From: Chitinophaga ginsengisoli
GTDB lineage: Bacteria; Bacteroidota; Bacteroidia; Chitinophagales; Chitinophagaceae
Reading direction: 5' to 3'
DNA: 64,000 bases
Assembly (NCBI RefSeq): GCF_003014595.1
Contig: NZ_PYGK01000003.1
Span: 434,001 to 498,000, forward strand
Every line of letters starts with the position of its first letter. Position 1 is the first letter of the stretch. Shown one piece after another: positions 63,664 to 64,000 of this stretch. The notes under the pieces were generated by a model that was not told the DNA's origin, did no database searches, and was given only the letters and a program-made list of their open reading frames with translations. The translations under genes were made by a program, and so were the position numbers.

Positions 63664-64000
63664 TTATTTTTTGTCGTCGTCATCATCCTCTTCATCGTCA
63701 TCATCATCACCGAAGTCTCCATCCTTATAGAAACCTTCATCATCTACATCCTCTTCTTTGCCGCCCTCTTCATCATCCTCTAGCTCAAGGTCCTCGTCAT
63801 CATCTCCCTCCTCGTCATCATCATCAAAATCATCATCCTCGTCTTCCTCATCTTCATCACTATCTTCATCGTCTTCATCTTCCTCAAGGTCATCATCATC
63901 GTCGTCGTCCTCTTCATCACCATCTTCATCTTCATCACTATCTTCATCGTCTTCGAAGTCTTCATCCTCATCTTCTTCATCTTCCTCATCATCATCTTTG
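63664..64000 (-). CDS. Extremely acidic protein, C-terminal part (5' end outside window)
   Basis: The minus-strand frame is open from the window edge to a TAA at 63664-63666, giving 111 visible residues, of which 88 are Asp or Glu. The C-terminus reads FYKDGDFGDDDDDEEDDDDKK. A 28-bp stretch is repeated 78 bp (26 codons) apart (63849 and 63927), so part of the region arose by internal duplication. Such acidic tails occur on RNA-polymerase delta-like and histone-chaperone-like proteins; what precedes it here is not visible. The long Met/Lys frame on the same strand (63780-63995) is a shadow. Confidence 0.65.
   Translation of the reverse strand, partial: KDDDEEDEEDEDEDFEDDEDSDEDEDGDEEDDDDDDDLEEDEDDEDSDEDEEDEDDDFDDDDEEGDDDEDLELEDDEEGGKEEDVDDEGFYKDGDFGDDDDDEEDDDDDKK

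Noticed and set aside
63780..63995. Minus-strand Met/Lys/Thr-rich frame
   Set aside because: It is the shifted frame of GAT/GAA codon repeats. The Asp/Glu frame on the same strand has a proper stop and Lys/Gly/Phe interruptions expected of a real protein tail.

Overview
The window looks like chromosomal DNA of a Bacteroidota bacterium, most probably a Chitinophaga-like member of the Chitinophagaceae. The basis is family content: a SusC/SusD pair with its own ECF sigma factor and FecR anti-sigma factor, STN-domain TonB receptors, DUF4249 and HmuY lipoproteins, many Bacteroidota-type lipoprotein signals, and promoter-like TAnnTTTG boxes. I see no rRNA, tRNA, CRISPR array or intact transposase gene.

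Layout. 1-10 kb (plus strand): tail of an ABC exporter, ndh, xseA-xseB, then a heavy-metal RND efflux operon (TolC-like channel, adaptor, DUF190 protein, CzcA-type pump). 10-18 kb (minus): a CsgG/LpoB-like protein, a large CheB-CheR-PAS-histidine kinase, a heme-oxygenase-like protein that has lost its heme-ligand histidine, a single-domain response regulator, and an S41 protease. 18.5-19.5 kb: type II glutamine synthetase. 19.6-31.9 kb (minus): a heme acquisition locus with four HmuY-like lipoproteins, two further lipoproteins, a TonB receptor, a small Cys-containing protein, HemS and an HmuTUV importer. 32.6-38.0 kb (minus): sigma factor, FecR, STN TonB receptor and DUF4249 lipoprotein. 38.2-39.2 kb: pyrD. 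39.3-48.0 kb (minus): an arabinoside utilisation locus (sigma, FecR, SusC, SusD, GH127). 48.1-53.5 kb (minus): rsmE, a small AT-rich islet, a MATE pump and dnaB. 54.1-63.6 kb (plus): pheT, a coiled-coil gene, zapA, rny, a DUF1080 protein, a purine nucleoside phosphorylase and an FtsX/MacB-type permease. The right edge holds the C-terminus of an extremely acidic protein.

How genes work together. The heme locus covers surface capture (HmuY proteins), outer-membrane import (TonB receptor), inner-membrane import (HmuTUV) and cytosolic handling (HemS). The two sigma/FecR/STN-receptor sets are predicted surface-signalling circuits in which substrate at the receptor releases the sigma factor. The RND operon is a complete envelope-spanning metal exporter.

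Most interesting non-gene signals: (1) a GNAT-like gene split at a perfect T_TTA_AAC slippery heptamer (49904-49910), either a programmed -1 frameshift or a one-base lesion; (2) two intergenic arrays of exactly five 11-bp units with related sequence (37352-37406 and 53913-53967); (3) DnaA-box-like 9-mers phased at 22 bp beside an AT-rich stretch, between the divergent genes dnaB and pheT; (4) two REP-like two-hairpin elements with compensatory changes in the heme locus; (5) a near-perfect 38-bp-arm inverted repeat upstream of rsmE; (6) paired TGTCC-N7-GGACA-type sites 21 bp apart upstream of a sigma-54-like promoter.
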